64,000 nt of DNA from Bremerella sp. JC817 (GTDB lineage: Bacteria > Planctomycetota > Planctomycetia > Pirellulales > Pirellulaceae). The notes beneath the pieces are model-generated. The model was given only the letters and a program-made list of their open reading frames with translations, had not been told where the DNA came from and searched no databases. Positions 54,643-64,000 of this stretch are shown piece by piece. The position numbers and the translations under genes were made by a program. Where the stretch lies: assembly GCF_040718835.1 (NCBI RefSeq), contig NZ_JBFEFG010000266.1, positions 62,001 to 126,000 on the forward strand. Reading direction: 5' to 3'. Positions within the stretch are counted from its first letter, which is position 1, and every line of letters begins with the position of its first letter.

Positions 54643-54668
54643 CGAAGATAAAATCGATTTCATCTTCG
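54643..54668. promoter_or_regulatory. 26-bp near-perfect palindrome, candidate operator
   Basis: The left arm CGAAGATAAAATC (54643-54655) and right arm GATTTCATCTTCG (54656-54668) are complementary at 12 of 13 positions. It lies between clpC's terminator and the 49-residue membrane protein gene, with no T-run on either side. Confidence 0.55.
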
Positions 54669-54770
54669 GAAGAAACGCCCGAAAACTAAGGGGAAATGAC
54701 ACCATCGGGCCGTTCAACGTTCGCCCGTGAAGGCCATGCCGGTGACAGCTTGTCTTAGGTTGTAGGCACA

Positions 54771-54811
54771 AAAAAAGCCCTGCGTCGTGCAACGCAGGGC
54801 TTTTCGTTTTT
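54771..54811. terminator. Intrinsic terminator of clpC (bidirectional form)
   Basis: AAAAGCCCTGCGT pairs with ACGCAGGGCTTTT, with seven T on the minus strand and a weaker T-run on the plus strand. It is 22 bases past the clpC stop. Confidence 0.87.
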
Positions 54812-54832
54812 CAGATTCCGAACGATCCGCGA

Positions 54833-57406
<2,574 letters not shown>

Positions 57407-57425
57407 GGTCATCCGTCCTCATATC

Positions 57426-57462
57426 GAGTTGGCGACTGCATCACCTACTGTCCTACCAACTC
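57426..57462 (-). promoter_or_regulatory. Inverted repeat in the clpC leader
   Basis: GAGTTGG (57426-57432) and CCAACTC (57456-57462) are perfect inverted arms 23 bases apart, 20 bases upstream of the clpC start. This is not a CIRCE element (9-base spacer, TTAGCACTC) and not a CtsR direct repeat. Confidence 0.45.
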
Positions 57463-57477
57463 TATGTTGTCTCACAA

Positions 57478-58101
57478 TTACGCGGCTTCCGGTAGGCTGG
57501 GTCCGCCTCTCTCCGCGTTTTGTTCACCCAGGTTGTCTGCCTTCGTCTTGGATGACGTGGCTTGGGCTTCCGTTTCCGCTTCTTCTCTTTCTGTCAGAAG
57601 CTGCTTCTCGCGGTGGATTTCAAACCACCAGCGTCGGCTGGCATCAAGTCGCTCGAGCTTGTCGAGGGCCTCTCGCGCTTCGTCGTATTGCTTCGTATGT
57701 CGCTTAAGCGTTGCCAGCATGAGCAGCGCCTCTGCGTCGCCCGGCTCGCGCCGGAGTAGCCTCAATAAAACTGCCTCGGCTTGGTACCACTGACCTTTTA
57801 AATAGGCAGTCTGGGCGCTTTGGTAGAGCTGGTCGATCGAGGTATCGATGGCATCCAAGCTGCCCGAGGCAATTCGGATCCCCATCCAAACACTATTCGT
57901 TAGCCAGAAGCCAAGGGCCAAATACCAGAGTCCGCTACGGATCCAGACGTTTCCTAGCTCCGGCCAGACTCCTTTGGAAACCAACGCCGCATTCAATAGC
58001 AACGTGAATCCTAGAGCCCAGACCAGCCCAGTCCAGCGCCCACGTACCCAAAGCTCGCTGAGCCCAGGCCACAGGCAGGTAATCCATGGCGTTGATAGCA
58101 T
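57478..58101 (-). CDS. TPR-containing membrane protein
   Basis: 207 residues from the ATG at 58101 (AGGA upstream); a GTG ~33 codons' worth of sequence earlier, after GGGGGAG, is an alternative. Two hydrophobic helices (about 25-45 and 60-80) anchor it. A tetratricopeptide region follows: 'QLYQSAQTAYLKGQWYQAEAVLLRLLRREPGDAEALLMLATLKRHTKQYDEAREALDKLERLD', about two repeats. The C-terminal tail is Glu/Lys/Ala-rich. It is probably a membrane scaffold for protein interactions; partners are unknown. It lies upstream of clpC on the same strand but 70 bases away. Confidence 0.72.
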   Translation of the reverse strand: MLSTPWITCLWPGLSELWVRGRWTGLVWALGFTLLLNAALVSKGVWPELGNVWIRSGLWYLALGFWLTNSVWMGIRIASGSLDAIDTSIDQLYQSAQTAYLKGQWYQAEAVLLRLLRREPGDAEALLMLATLKRHTKQYDEAREALDKLERLDASRRWWFEIHREKQLLTEREEAETEAQATSSKTKADNLGEQNAERGGPSLPEAA

Positions 58102-58358
58102 CCTTACTATTCCTGATGGTGCGGTAAGCAGCTGTGAGATCACGCACTCCCCCGCTAGGAAACGCCGGGGAATTGTAACTTCAGAAACATGGTGGAGCAA
58201 GGTAAGTCGGCAGAGTGCTTTCACTTAGATAAACTGGGTTCATCCGGCAATCGTTACCAGCCGGTCATTCTACGAAAGAAGCTCGCTGGATCGGCCCAAA
58301 AACCAGCATAAACGACACTGCTAGCTCGACCTGAATAATCCCTACGATCGGCAATTTC

Positions 58359-59435
58359 ATGTCCGACTCCCACAATCCGAACGATCGCGGCTTACCACCA
58401 TCGATGGACATTTCGCTTGGAAGAACGCTCGACGCGGCTGCCAATCGAGCTAGCGAAGGTTTGCGTGTCATCGAAGACTTCGTCCGCTATGGGCAGAACG
58501 ATCGCTTCCTCACGGCGGAGCTTAAATCGCTGCGGCACGAGCTAGACAGTACCCTCCAGAAGTTCGATCGCCTGGCATCGATTCAATCACGCGACACCTT
58601 CGGCGATGTCGGCACGACGATTCAAGGCAAACTCGAGCATGCCCGTCACGATTGGAGCGACTTGCTGACGGCGAACTTCAAGCGATTGCAACAAGCACTT
58701 CGCAGCCTGGAAGAACATGCCAAGCTGATCGATGGCAATGCGGCCGCTTCGTTCGAGCGGGCTCGTTATCTTTCGTACTCGCTCGAGAAGATGGTGCTGA
58801 CCACCATCACCGCAGCCAGTCAGTTTGCGGAACCATCGGTCTACGTTTTGATCGATGGGCAAGCGAGTGTTGATGCATTCGATCGTTTAACAGGGGCGTT
58901 GGTCGACGCCGGCGTCGATGTGATTCAGCTTCGCGATAAATCGATTGACGACCGAACGTTAGTCGCGCGAGGCGAATTACTGCGAAAGCGAACGGCGAAC
59001 ACCGCGACCAAGATGATCTTCAACGATCGCGCCGACCTGGCGAAAGTGACCGGGGCCGATGGTGTGCACGTTGGGCAGGAAGAATTGACCGTCAGTCAGG
59101 TTCGTTCCGTGTTGGGAACCGGCAAGCTTGTCGGTGTTTCGACCCATTCTCTCGCCCAGGCTCAGCAAGCGGTGCGCGACGGAGCCGACTATATCGGCAT
59201 CGGCCCCACCTTTCCGAGCACGACGAAGTCATTCGAGCAGTTCCCAGGTCTCGATCTGATTCGCGAGATCGCCGCCCATATTACCTTGCCAGGGTTCGCG
59301 ATTGGCGGCATCGATCCCACCAACGCCGCGCAGGTCGCCGAGGCCGGTATCAAACGGATTGCTGTTTCGGGATGCGTTGCCAAGGCAAGCGACCCAGGGG
59401 CGGTTGTTGCCCAGTTGAAGTCAGCCCTCGCCTAA
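58359..59435 (+). CDS. thiE: ThiD2-ThiE fusion: thiamine-phosphate synthase with N-terminal ThiD2-like domain
   Basis: 358 residues. The N-terminal ~150 residues ('RTLDAAANRASEGLRVIEDFVRYGQND', 'LKSLRHELD', 'SRDTFGDVGT', 'RLQQALRSLEEHAKL') are the ThiD2-type domain found fused to ThiE in several phyla. The C-terminal ~205 residues are ThiE: 'VIQLRDKSIDDRTLVARGELL', 'MIFNDRADLAKVTGADGVHVGQEEL', 'VGVSTHSLAQAQQA', 'YIGIGPTFPSTTK' and 'AIGGIDPTNA'. ThiE joins HMP-PP and thiazole phosphate to give thiamine phosphate; ThiD2 is thought to supply HMP phosphorylation. No TPP riboswitch is seen upstream. It is monocistronic. Confidence 0.92.
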   Translation: MSDSHNPNDRGLPPSMDISLGRTLDAAANRASEGLRVIEDFVRYGQNDRFLTAELKSLRHELDSTLQKFDRLASIQSRDTFGDVGTTIQGKLEHARHDWSDLLTANFKRLQQALRSLEEHAKLIDGNAAASFERARYLSYSLEKMVLTTITAASQFAEPSVYVLIDGQASVDAFDRLTGALVDAGVDVIQLRDKSIDDRTLVARGELLRKRTANTATKMIFNDRADLAKVTGADGVHVGQEELTVSQVRSVLGTGKLVGVSTHSLAQAQQAVRDGADYIGIGPTFPSTTKSFEQFPGLDLIREIAAHITLPGFAIGGIDPTNAAQVAEAGIKRIAVSGCVAKASDPGAVVAQLKSALA

Positions 59436-59729
59436 GTGTTCACTTGGGGCCGCTTCCCCCGGCAGTAGCGGTGCGGATCCTTAGTCTGCAAAGGAAATCG
59501 GCAATCGCTGCGATTCTTTGCCGCGACGTGGGGGGCACGCTGCGATCCTTCCCAATGAAAATCGCCAAAAATGGGATTAGTGCAGATTAGCTACCTATAT
59601 TGCGGCATTTATGCTTGAGTCAGTCCAATGGAAGGCTAAGATTGGAATGCGACAAGATTCTAAGTAATTCTGATTTATTTCTTCGTCGCCAGTCCCCCCC
59701 CGATCACCCCGCCTTCAGGAAATCCATCC

Positions 59730-60767
59730 ATGCGACAGGCTCGAACTGCGTTTACTCTCGTTGAATTACTGGTCGTCATCGCGATCATCGGCGTTCTCAT
59801 TGCCTTGCTTTTGCCCGCCGTCCAGCAAGCTCGTGAAGCGGCCCGACGTATGCATTGCTCGAACAATCTGAAGCAAATTGGCCTGGCGCTGCATAACTAC
59901 CACGACACTCATGGCAGTTTCGTGCCACGCGCGACGGGGACGACCTCAGGTTCGACGCAGAATAATGGGCGTTTGAACGGTTTGATTCCGCTGCTGCCGT
60001 TCATCGAGCAAAACGCCATGTTCGATGCCATCTCGTCGGGCGACTCGACGAAGCCTCCTTATGGCGGCAATACCTGGGAAGTCTGGGGTCCGTGGGAAGT
60101 CGCCCCGGTCGCCTATAGCTGTCCTTCCGACAACTACAGCGGGTCGCGACGCAATACGTTCAACTACCGCTTCAGTCTGGGCGACTCGATTGCCAACACG
60201 ATCAATGCGACGCGCGTGCGAGGTTTGTTTGCCAAGCGCGATGGAAGCTCGTTCCGCGACATCACCGACGGCACCAGCAACACGATCGCTATGAGCGAAC
60301 GCAAAGTGAACGAGTTCGACCTGGGCACGCGTGGCGGGCAGATTCCCGTGACGCAAGGTGTGACCACCGGCGTGAGCGATCTTTCGACCAGCCCACTGAA
60401 CTGCCTGGCCGAGTCGGACGGCCGTTTCTACCTGGATGCAGGTTCGGTGAAGGGGCGTGGTGGCTGGTGGTTTGCTGACGGTCAGGCCGAGCGAGCCGGT
60501 TTCCATACTGTGTTGCCGCCGAACTCGCCAGCGTGTGTCGAAGGAAGCAACGGCAGTGGCGACAGCGTGACGTCGTTGATCTCGCCCAACAGCAATCATC
60601 CTGGCGGGGTGATGACGCTGCGAGCCGATGGTTCGACCCACTTTGTTGCTGAAACGATCGACACGGGCGACTTGAGCCTGGCCGAATCGACTGGAGGTCA
60701 AAGCCCTTACGGGGTCTGGGGTGCCCTGGGAAGCAAAGCGGGCGGTGAGACTAACACCGGTTCTTAA
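59730..60767 (+). CDS. DUF1559 prepilin-like protein
   Basis: 345 residues. Its prepilin signal is '[20 protein letters not shown]', with Ala rather than Gly before the mature Phe, then the '[26 protein letters not shown]' segment shared almost exactly with the protein at 2516-3499. The C-terminal block '[25 protein letters not shown]' completes the family. It is expected to be exported and processed by a prepilin peptidase that tolerates Ala. A small lipoprotein gene follows after 85 bases containing a hairpin, the same order as at 2-3.5 kb. Confidence 0.93.
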   Translation: MRQARTAFTLVELLVVIAIIGVLIALLLPAVQQAREAARRMHCSNNLKQIGLALHNYHDTHGSFVPRATGTTSGSTQNNGRLNGLIPLLPFIEQNAMFDAISSGDSTKPPYGGNTWEVWGPWEVAPVAYSCPSDNYSGSRRNTFNYRFSLGDSIANTINATRVRGLFAKRDGSSFRDITDGTSNTIAMSERKVNEFDLGTRGGQIPVTQGVTTGVSDLSTSPLNCLAESDGRFYLDAGSVKGRGGWWFADGQAERAGFHTVLPPNSPACVEGSNGSGDSVTSLISPNSNHPGGVMTLRADGSTHFVAETIDTGDLSLAESTGGQSPYGVWGALGSKAGGETNTGS

Positions 60768-60793
60768 GCTTCTTCACAGCGGTCTTATTCATG

Positions 60794-60820
60794 CCCTGGC
60801 GAGTGCTCGGCTTGCCAGGG
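60794..60820 (+). promoter_or_regulatory. Intercistronic stem-loop between DUF1559 and lipoprotein genes
   Basis: CCCTGGC (60794-60800) pairs with GCCAGGG (60814-60820), with an added AG/CT pair inside. There is no T-run. Its place matches that of the hairpin at 2469-2496 in the other cassette. Confidence 0.5.
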
Positions 60821-60852
60821 TATCCGATGGAATCTTTCCCCAAGGGCTCACC

Positions 60853-61311
60853 ATGCACACTTCCATTCTCTCCGCATCCCGTTGGATGTTTATCGTCGCG
60901 ATTGCCCTGATTGGTTGCAATGCGAATAGCCTTCCCTCTGGTGCCGCCGCCGTGGAAGGAACCGTTACGTACGATGGTGGCCCGGTCGAAGGTGCCACGG
61001 TGACCTTTCGATCGAGGTCGGGCTTTGCCGCGGTCGGAAAAACGAATGCGGAAGGTGTCTATCACCTCAGTTCGTCGAAGATCCCTGGCGGTACCGAGCC
61101 TGGCAGCTACACCATAACTGTGGTGAAGCGGGAAGCGGCCGAGGGAGGTTCGTTGACCGAAGACGATCCCAACTACAATCCGAATGCGTCGGCGAAATCA
61201 GTGACTCGCAAGCATTTGCTGCCAGAGAAATACAGTCGACCAACCACCAGCGAGCTGACCAGTGAGGTCGAGGCCGGCAGCAATCTGGTCAACCTGGAGC
61301 TGACGAAGTAG
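60853..61311 (+). CDS. Small lipoprotein with carboxypeptidase-regulatory-like fold
   Basis: 152 residues from the ATG at 60853; the long upstream frame extension overlaps the end of the DUF1559 gene and lacks sense. The signal and lipobox are 'WMFIVAIALIGC'. 'AAVEGTVTYDGGPVEGATVTFRS..GFAAVGKTNAEGVYHL' is the same Ig-like regulatory domain as in the lipoprotein at 2028-2417, here with a longer loop before the conserved 'LPEKYSRPTTSELTSEV' end. The pairing with DUF1559 genes in both places suggests co-function at the envelope. Confidence 0.78.
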   Translation: MHTSILSASRWMFIVAIALIGCNANSLPSGAAAVEGTVTYDGGPVEGATVTFRSRSGFAAVGKTNAEGVYHLSSSKIPGGTEPGSYTITVVKREAAEGGSLTEDDPNYNPNASAKSVTRKHLLPEKYSRPTTSELTSEVEAGSNLVNLELTK

Positions 61312-61401
61312 CCCGACCGCAGGCTGTCTGCGGGGCCACTTGGCGTTACACTGAATCGTTCGAGAAGACAACGATACGGTGTGCTGAGGAGGGTCAACGT
61401 T

Positions 61402-61842
61402 TTGCCCAGCGAGATCATTCTGCGAGTTCCTTTCTTTAGCGACCTTGCTAACCTGGCGATGGCGCTGCGGCGCGAAGTGTTCGTGGTGGAACAGAACGTC
61501 CCAGACTCCGAGGAATACGACATCCACGATCCGACTGCCGATCATTACGTAGTGGTCTGCGAGGGATGTGTTGTCGCCACAACACGCGTGCTGCGGTACG
61601 AAGAAGAGTCGCGACTATCGCGGTTTGCGGTGCGTCGATCGCTGCGTGGCAGCGGGGTCGGGGGGCGCTTGTGCGACTTTGTGATGAAAGATCTGGCCGC
61701 CCAGGGACGGACGAAAGTCTTTCTGCATGCCCAAGTCGATAAGATCGGCTTCTATGCGAAGTACGGATTCAAACCGTATGGCGAAGAGTATCTGGAGTGC
61801 GACATTTTGCATCGCAATATGCGAAATTGGGAACCAGCCTAG
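61402..61842 (+). CDS. GNAT-family N-acetyltransferase
   Basis: 146 residues from a TTG at 61402, with GAGGAGGG (61386-61393) eight bases upstream; a GTG at 61381 lies before that ribosome site and is less likely. 'MALRREVFVVEQNVP' and 'LSRFAVRRSLRGSGVGGRLCDFVMKDLAAQG' with the acetyl-CoA-binding R/Q-x-x-G-x-G/A motif (here RGSGVG) define a GNAT of the ElaA/YjcF type. 'VFLHAQVDKIGFYAKYGFKPYGEEY' is the conserved C-terminal end. The acceptor is unknown. Its stop codon lies within the following terminator. Confidence 0.88.
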   Translation: MPSEIILRVPFFSDLANLAMALRREVFVVEQNVPDSEEYDIHDPTADHYVVVCEGCVVATTRVLRYEEESRLSRFAVRRSLRGSGVGGRLCDFVMKDLAAQGRTKVFLHAQVDKIGFYAKYGFKPYGEEYLECDILHRNMRNWEPA

Positions 61843-61866
61843 CGGTTCCCAACTTCGTTGTTTTTC
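61827..61866 (+). terminator. Intrinsic terminator overlapping the end of the GNAT gene
   Basis: TTGGGAACC (61827-61835) pairs with GGTTCCCAA (61844-61852), followed by TTGTTTTT. The left arm lies within the last codons. Confidence 0.75.
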
Positions 61867-61888
61867 AGATATCAGCGGCCGGCGAGGC

Positions 61889-62599
61889 TTAGCCGAGGAA
61901 TTCGACTTTGCCACTGGCCAGGTCGTAGTAAGCACCGACCATCTTGACCTTGCCGCTTTCGACGAAGCCCGGCAGAATCTCGCCGGTCTTGGCCAGCTTC
62001 TTGGCGTTATAGAGTGCGTTGGCCTTGGTCACGTTGACCAGTTTGTCGCCTGGCTTGCCCTTCACTTCGCGAACGACAGGGCGGATGTAATCGACCATGC
62101 CTTCGATTGCCCCGGGCAGGGCGTCGTTGTTATCGATGTGGTCGATCGCCGCACGGCAGGCACCACACGAGCTGTGACCCATCACCACGACCACGCTCGC
62201 ACCCAGTTCGGCGACGGCGAATTCGACGCTACCCAGCAGGATTGGACCGGAACCGACGATGTTGCCGGCGACACGCAAGACGAACAGTCCGCCGATCGGT
62301 TGATCGAAGACAATTTCTGGCGGAACACGCGAATCGGCACAGCCCAGGATGATCGCTGGAGGGGCCTGGCCTTGAGCATGGCGGGCAAATTCTTCTGGCG
62401 TACGTGGTGGAACCTTGGTCTTCCCTTCGACAAAACGCTGATTGCCGGCAACTAACTGCTCGAGGATGGCATTCGGATCACGGTCGGTTGGTTCGGCGGC
62501 ACCGGCCAGCGAAGCAAACGGGCTCAAACTGACCGCGCCAGCTGCCATGGCTACGTTTTGGACGAAGGTGCGTCGCGAAGTGGGTTGCGAGTTGCACAT
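61889..62599 (-). CDS. Beta-class carbonic anhydrase, Tat-exported
   Basis: 236 residues from the ATG at 62599. The N-terminus 'TSRRTFVQNVAMAAGAVSLSPFA' is a twin-arginine signal peptide. 'IILGCADSRVPPEIVFDQ' gives Cys87 (zinc), Asp89 and Arg91 (the catalytic dyad), and 'VMGHSSCGACRAA' gives His142 and Cys145 (zinc). The beta-carbonic anhydrase site is complete. Most beta enzymes are cytoplasmic; Tat export here would place a folded, zinc-loaded enzyme in the periplasm for CO2/bicarbonate exchange. The upstream extension of the frame is discounted. It stands alone. Confidence 0.93.
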   Translation of the reverse strand: MCNSQPTSRRTFVQNVAMAAGAVSLSPFASLAGAAEPTDRDPNAILEQLVAGNQRFVEGKTKVPPRTPEEFARHAQGQAPPAIILGCADSRVPPEIVFDQPIGGLFVLRVAGNIVGSGPILLGSVEFAVAELGASVVVVMGHSSCGACRAAIDHIDNNDALPGAIEGMVDYIRPVVREVKGKPGDKLVNVTKANALYNAKKLAKTGEILPGFVESGKVKMVGAYYDLASGKVEFLG

Positions 62600-63036
62600 G
62601 GTGTAGAGCCTTTGCGAGGAAGTGGTTGATTTCGGGTGGGTATGCCATCCTGCGATAGCACGCGAAAAGCTTAGGTCACACTCTGTCGCCGGGAGGCATC
62701 CGCCGTCCCAATTGTGAGTCAATTTGTCTCATAGCCGAAAATCCCGCATTTCATGAATTCTAGCGGCGGTATGTTATCCAGAGGGGATATGCGCAGTTCA
62801 GGCAGATAACTGCAGCTCAGGGATAGTGATTGTGATCCAATTCCTTGGATTTCACCTTGATCTGATCTGTGCCGATTTCGTAGAAGGCCCCATCCGTGTG
62901 CCGATACCATGTCTGCTAGCAGGCCATCTCTGGGAGGTGGCGATTTGGAAAGCGATGGCAACCCAGGCCCACGGAGATGCAAATCCACTTGCATTCGGGG
63001 ACATTCCCTAAGCCAACAACGACGAACGAGCCCCAC
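62600..63036. other. Non-coding stretch
   Basis: 437 bases between divergent genes. It contains a small inverted repeat ATGCAA-N6-TTGCAT (62977-62994), 43 bases before the start of the right-edge gene, and no convincing coding frame; a 175-codon antisense frame here overlaps the right-edge gene and lacks family features. Confidence 0.45.
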
Positions 63037-64000
63037 ATGACCATTCGCACAATCCTCTTCTGCTGCCTGACGATGGCCTCGACTTCGTCGGTGTTTGCTC
63101 AAGGCAATGGCCAGCCACAAGCTGAGCCAGTTGGGTACCGTCCAGCCGAAGGCGAAATCGAAGTGCAAGAAGGTGGGCCCTATATCGAAACGGAAGTCCC
63201 CAGCAACTACGCTCCGCCGTCGGTTGTCAGTTCCGGCATCTGGCAACTGCTGGTTCCACGTAAAGGAGCGGCGACGTTCACGTACCTGGGTGGCGGTGGC
63301 GAAGATGGTCTGGGGATTACCTCGATCGATACGTCCGCCAGCTTTATGGCCCCGTTGCCAATCTGGGGTGGCATGTACGGAAGCCTTACGCCAGGATTCA
63401 GTTGGAATGCACTAGATGGGCCCAGCGGTTTCGATCTGCCGTCGGATTTGTATCGAGGATCGCTGAGCCTCGGTTTTATCAAGCCATTTGAAAACGGTTC
63501 TCAGCTGGTGATCGGAATCTCGCCAACCTTCGCGACCGATGGCCATTCCGATGCCAGTGATGCGTTTCAGTTCAACGCATTTGGGATGTACAACTGGAAG
63601 CGTTCTGAGAAGTTCTCGTGGCAGTTGGGGATCGCGGCGACCGGTCGCGACGACATACCGATCTTGCCCGCCGTTGGCTTCACCTGGAAACCGAACGACA
63701 ATTGGCTGATTGAAGCGTCGGTACCTCGACCACGGATCGCCCACCGCCTGCAATGGTTCCCAAACCTCGGCGAAAATTGGGCCTATGTTGCCGGCGAGTT
63801 CGGCGGCGGTACGTACGGGGTCGACCGCAACGGAACCAGCGATCAGCTGACGCTTCGCGACTTTCGCCTGCTGCTGGGTTGGGAACGTCGCAACCCAGGC
63901 GGCTTTAGTCCCTCGGTTGAAGCTGGTTACGTCTTTGGCCGGGAATTGGAATACGAGTCGGATGGCTCGAAGTTCAAGCCCTCCGACACGTTCCTGATCC
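63037..64000 (+). CDS. Secreted outer-membrane beta-barrel-like protein (3' truncated)
   Basis: 321 codons are visible from the ATG at 63037 and the frame is still open at the window end. The N-terminus has a signal peptide ('TILFCCLTMASTSSVFA'). After a Pro/Glu-rich stretch, alternating aromatic/Gly strands appear ('MAPLPIWGGMYGSLTPGFSW', 'WQLGIAATGRDDIPILPAVGFTWKP', 'LLLGWERRNPGGFSPSVEAGYVFGREL'), as in outer-membrane beta-barrels of the DUF6268 type common in planctomycetes. The family label is tentative; the exported barrel nature is better supported. Function is unknown. Confidence 0.7.
   Translation, partial: MTIRTILFCCLTMASTSSVFAQGNGQPQAEPVGYRPAEGEIEVQEGGPYIETEVPSNYAPPSVVSSGIWQLLVPRKGAATFTYLGGGGEDGLGITSIDTSASFMAPLPIWGGMYGSLTPGFSWNALDGPSGFDLPSDLYRGSLSLGFIKPFENGSQLVIGISPTFATDGHSDASDAFQFNAFGMYNWKRSEKFSWQLGIAATGRDDIPILPAVGFTWKPNDNWLIEASVPRPRIAHRLQWFPNLGENWAYVAGEFGGGTYGVDRNGTSDQLTLRDFRLLLGWERRNPGGFSPSVEAGYVFGRELEYESDGSKFKPSDTFLI

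Noticed and set aside
57413..57477. CIRCE or CtsR operator before clpC
   Set aside because: Neither TTAGCACTC-N9-GAGTGCTAA nor a GGTCAAA direct repeat is present; only a different inverted repeat is found.
61317..61333. CCGCAG-N5-CTGCGG hairpin after the second lipoprotein gene
   Set aside because: It is short and lacks a T-run, so it is not called a terminator.
62977..62994. ATGCAA-N6-TTGCAT inverted repeat before the right-edge gene
   Set aside because: Six-base arms are expected by chance in a window this size; noted but not promoted.
62719..63246. 175-codon minus-strand frame upstream of the right-edge gene
   Set aside because: It overlaps the signal peptide and first 70 codons of the beta-barrel-like gene and shows no family features.

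Overview
The window looks like an ordinary chromosomal segment of a planctomycete, most likely Pirellulaceae (Blastopirellula/Bremerella/Rhodopirellula-like). The reasons are lineage-typical families: three DUF1559 prepilin-like proteins, a DUF1592/DUF1552 pair, a giant ThuA/PVC-type cytochrome c protein, an SHD1-domain protein, an 'NPFQSP' membrane protein and a ThiD2-ThiE fusion. Base composition looks even throughout. I saw no transposase, integrase, prophage, CRISPR array, rRNA or tRNA. Many long antisense reading frames are artefacts of the codon bias.

Layout. 1-3.5 kb: 3' part of a DUF1559 protein, DUF456 and DUF1697 proteins, and a DUF1559/lipoprotein cassette. 3.7-8.05 kb: minus-strand cluster of amidohydrolase, ABM-membrane protein, YcaC-like hydrolase, MarR regulator and a second ABM-membrane protein, with a repeated candidate MarR operator. 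8.7-16.9 kb: peptidoglycan-binding LD-transpeptidase-like protein, SHD1 protein, glycogen phosphorylase, acyl-CoA dehydrogenase-like protein and APS kinase. 17.1-21 kb: BON protein, then LPS core genes (heptosyltransferase, HldE) and two small proteins. 21.1-26.7 kb: FtsX-type permease, LolD-type ATPase, a prenyltransferase-beta-like protein lacking two zinc ligands, and a hotdog thioesterase. 26.9-34.4 kb: rpsR, the 1476-aa cytochrome c protein, a NagB-LmbE fusion and a lone Flp pilin. 34.5-38.3 kb: lexA and a histidine kinase/sigma-54 activator pair. 38.5-41.9 kb: DUF1552 and DUF1592 proteins. 42.2-47.6 kb: NMT1/THI5-type ABC importer with a histidine phosphatase, lpxK and isocitrate dehydrogenase. 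47.7-54.6 kb: lineage-specific secreted and membrane proteins, including a tandem paralogue pair. 54.8-62.6 kb: clpC, TPR protein, thiDE fusion, second DUF1559/lipoprotein cassette, GNAT enzyme and a Tat-exported carbonic anhydrase. The right edge cuts a secreted beta-barrel-like gene.

How the genes work together. waaF, hldE and lpxK together argue for a lipid A/heptose-containing outer membrane. The LolD/FtsX operon, the LD-transpeptidase-like protein and the beta-barrel protein fit envelope maintenance. The ABC importer and the ThiD2-ThiE fusion could both serve thiamine supply, but they are 14 kb apart and I see no TPP riboswitch. The most unusual signals are the duplicated MarR operator at identical spacing, the zinc-less prenyltransferase-like protein in an ABC export operon, a 26-bp near-perfect palindrome upstream of a 49-aa membrane protein, and strong intercistronic hairpins in both DUF1559/lipoprotein cassettes.
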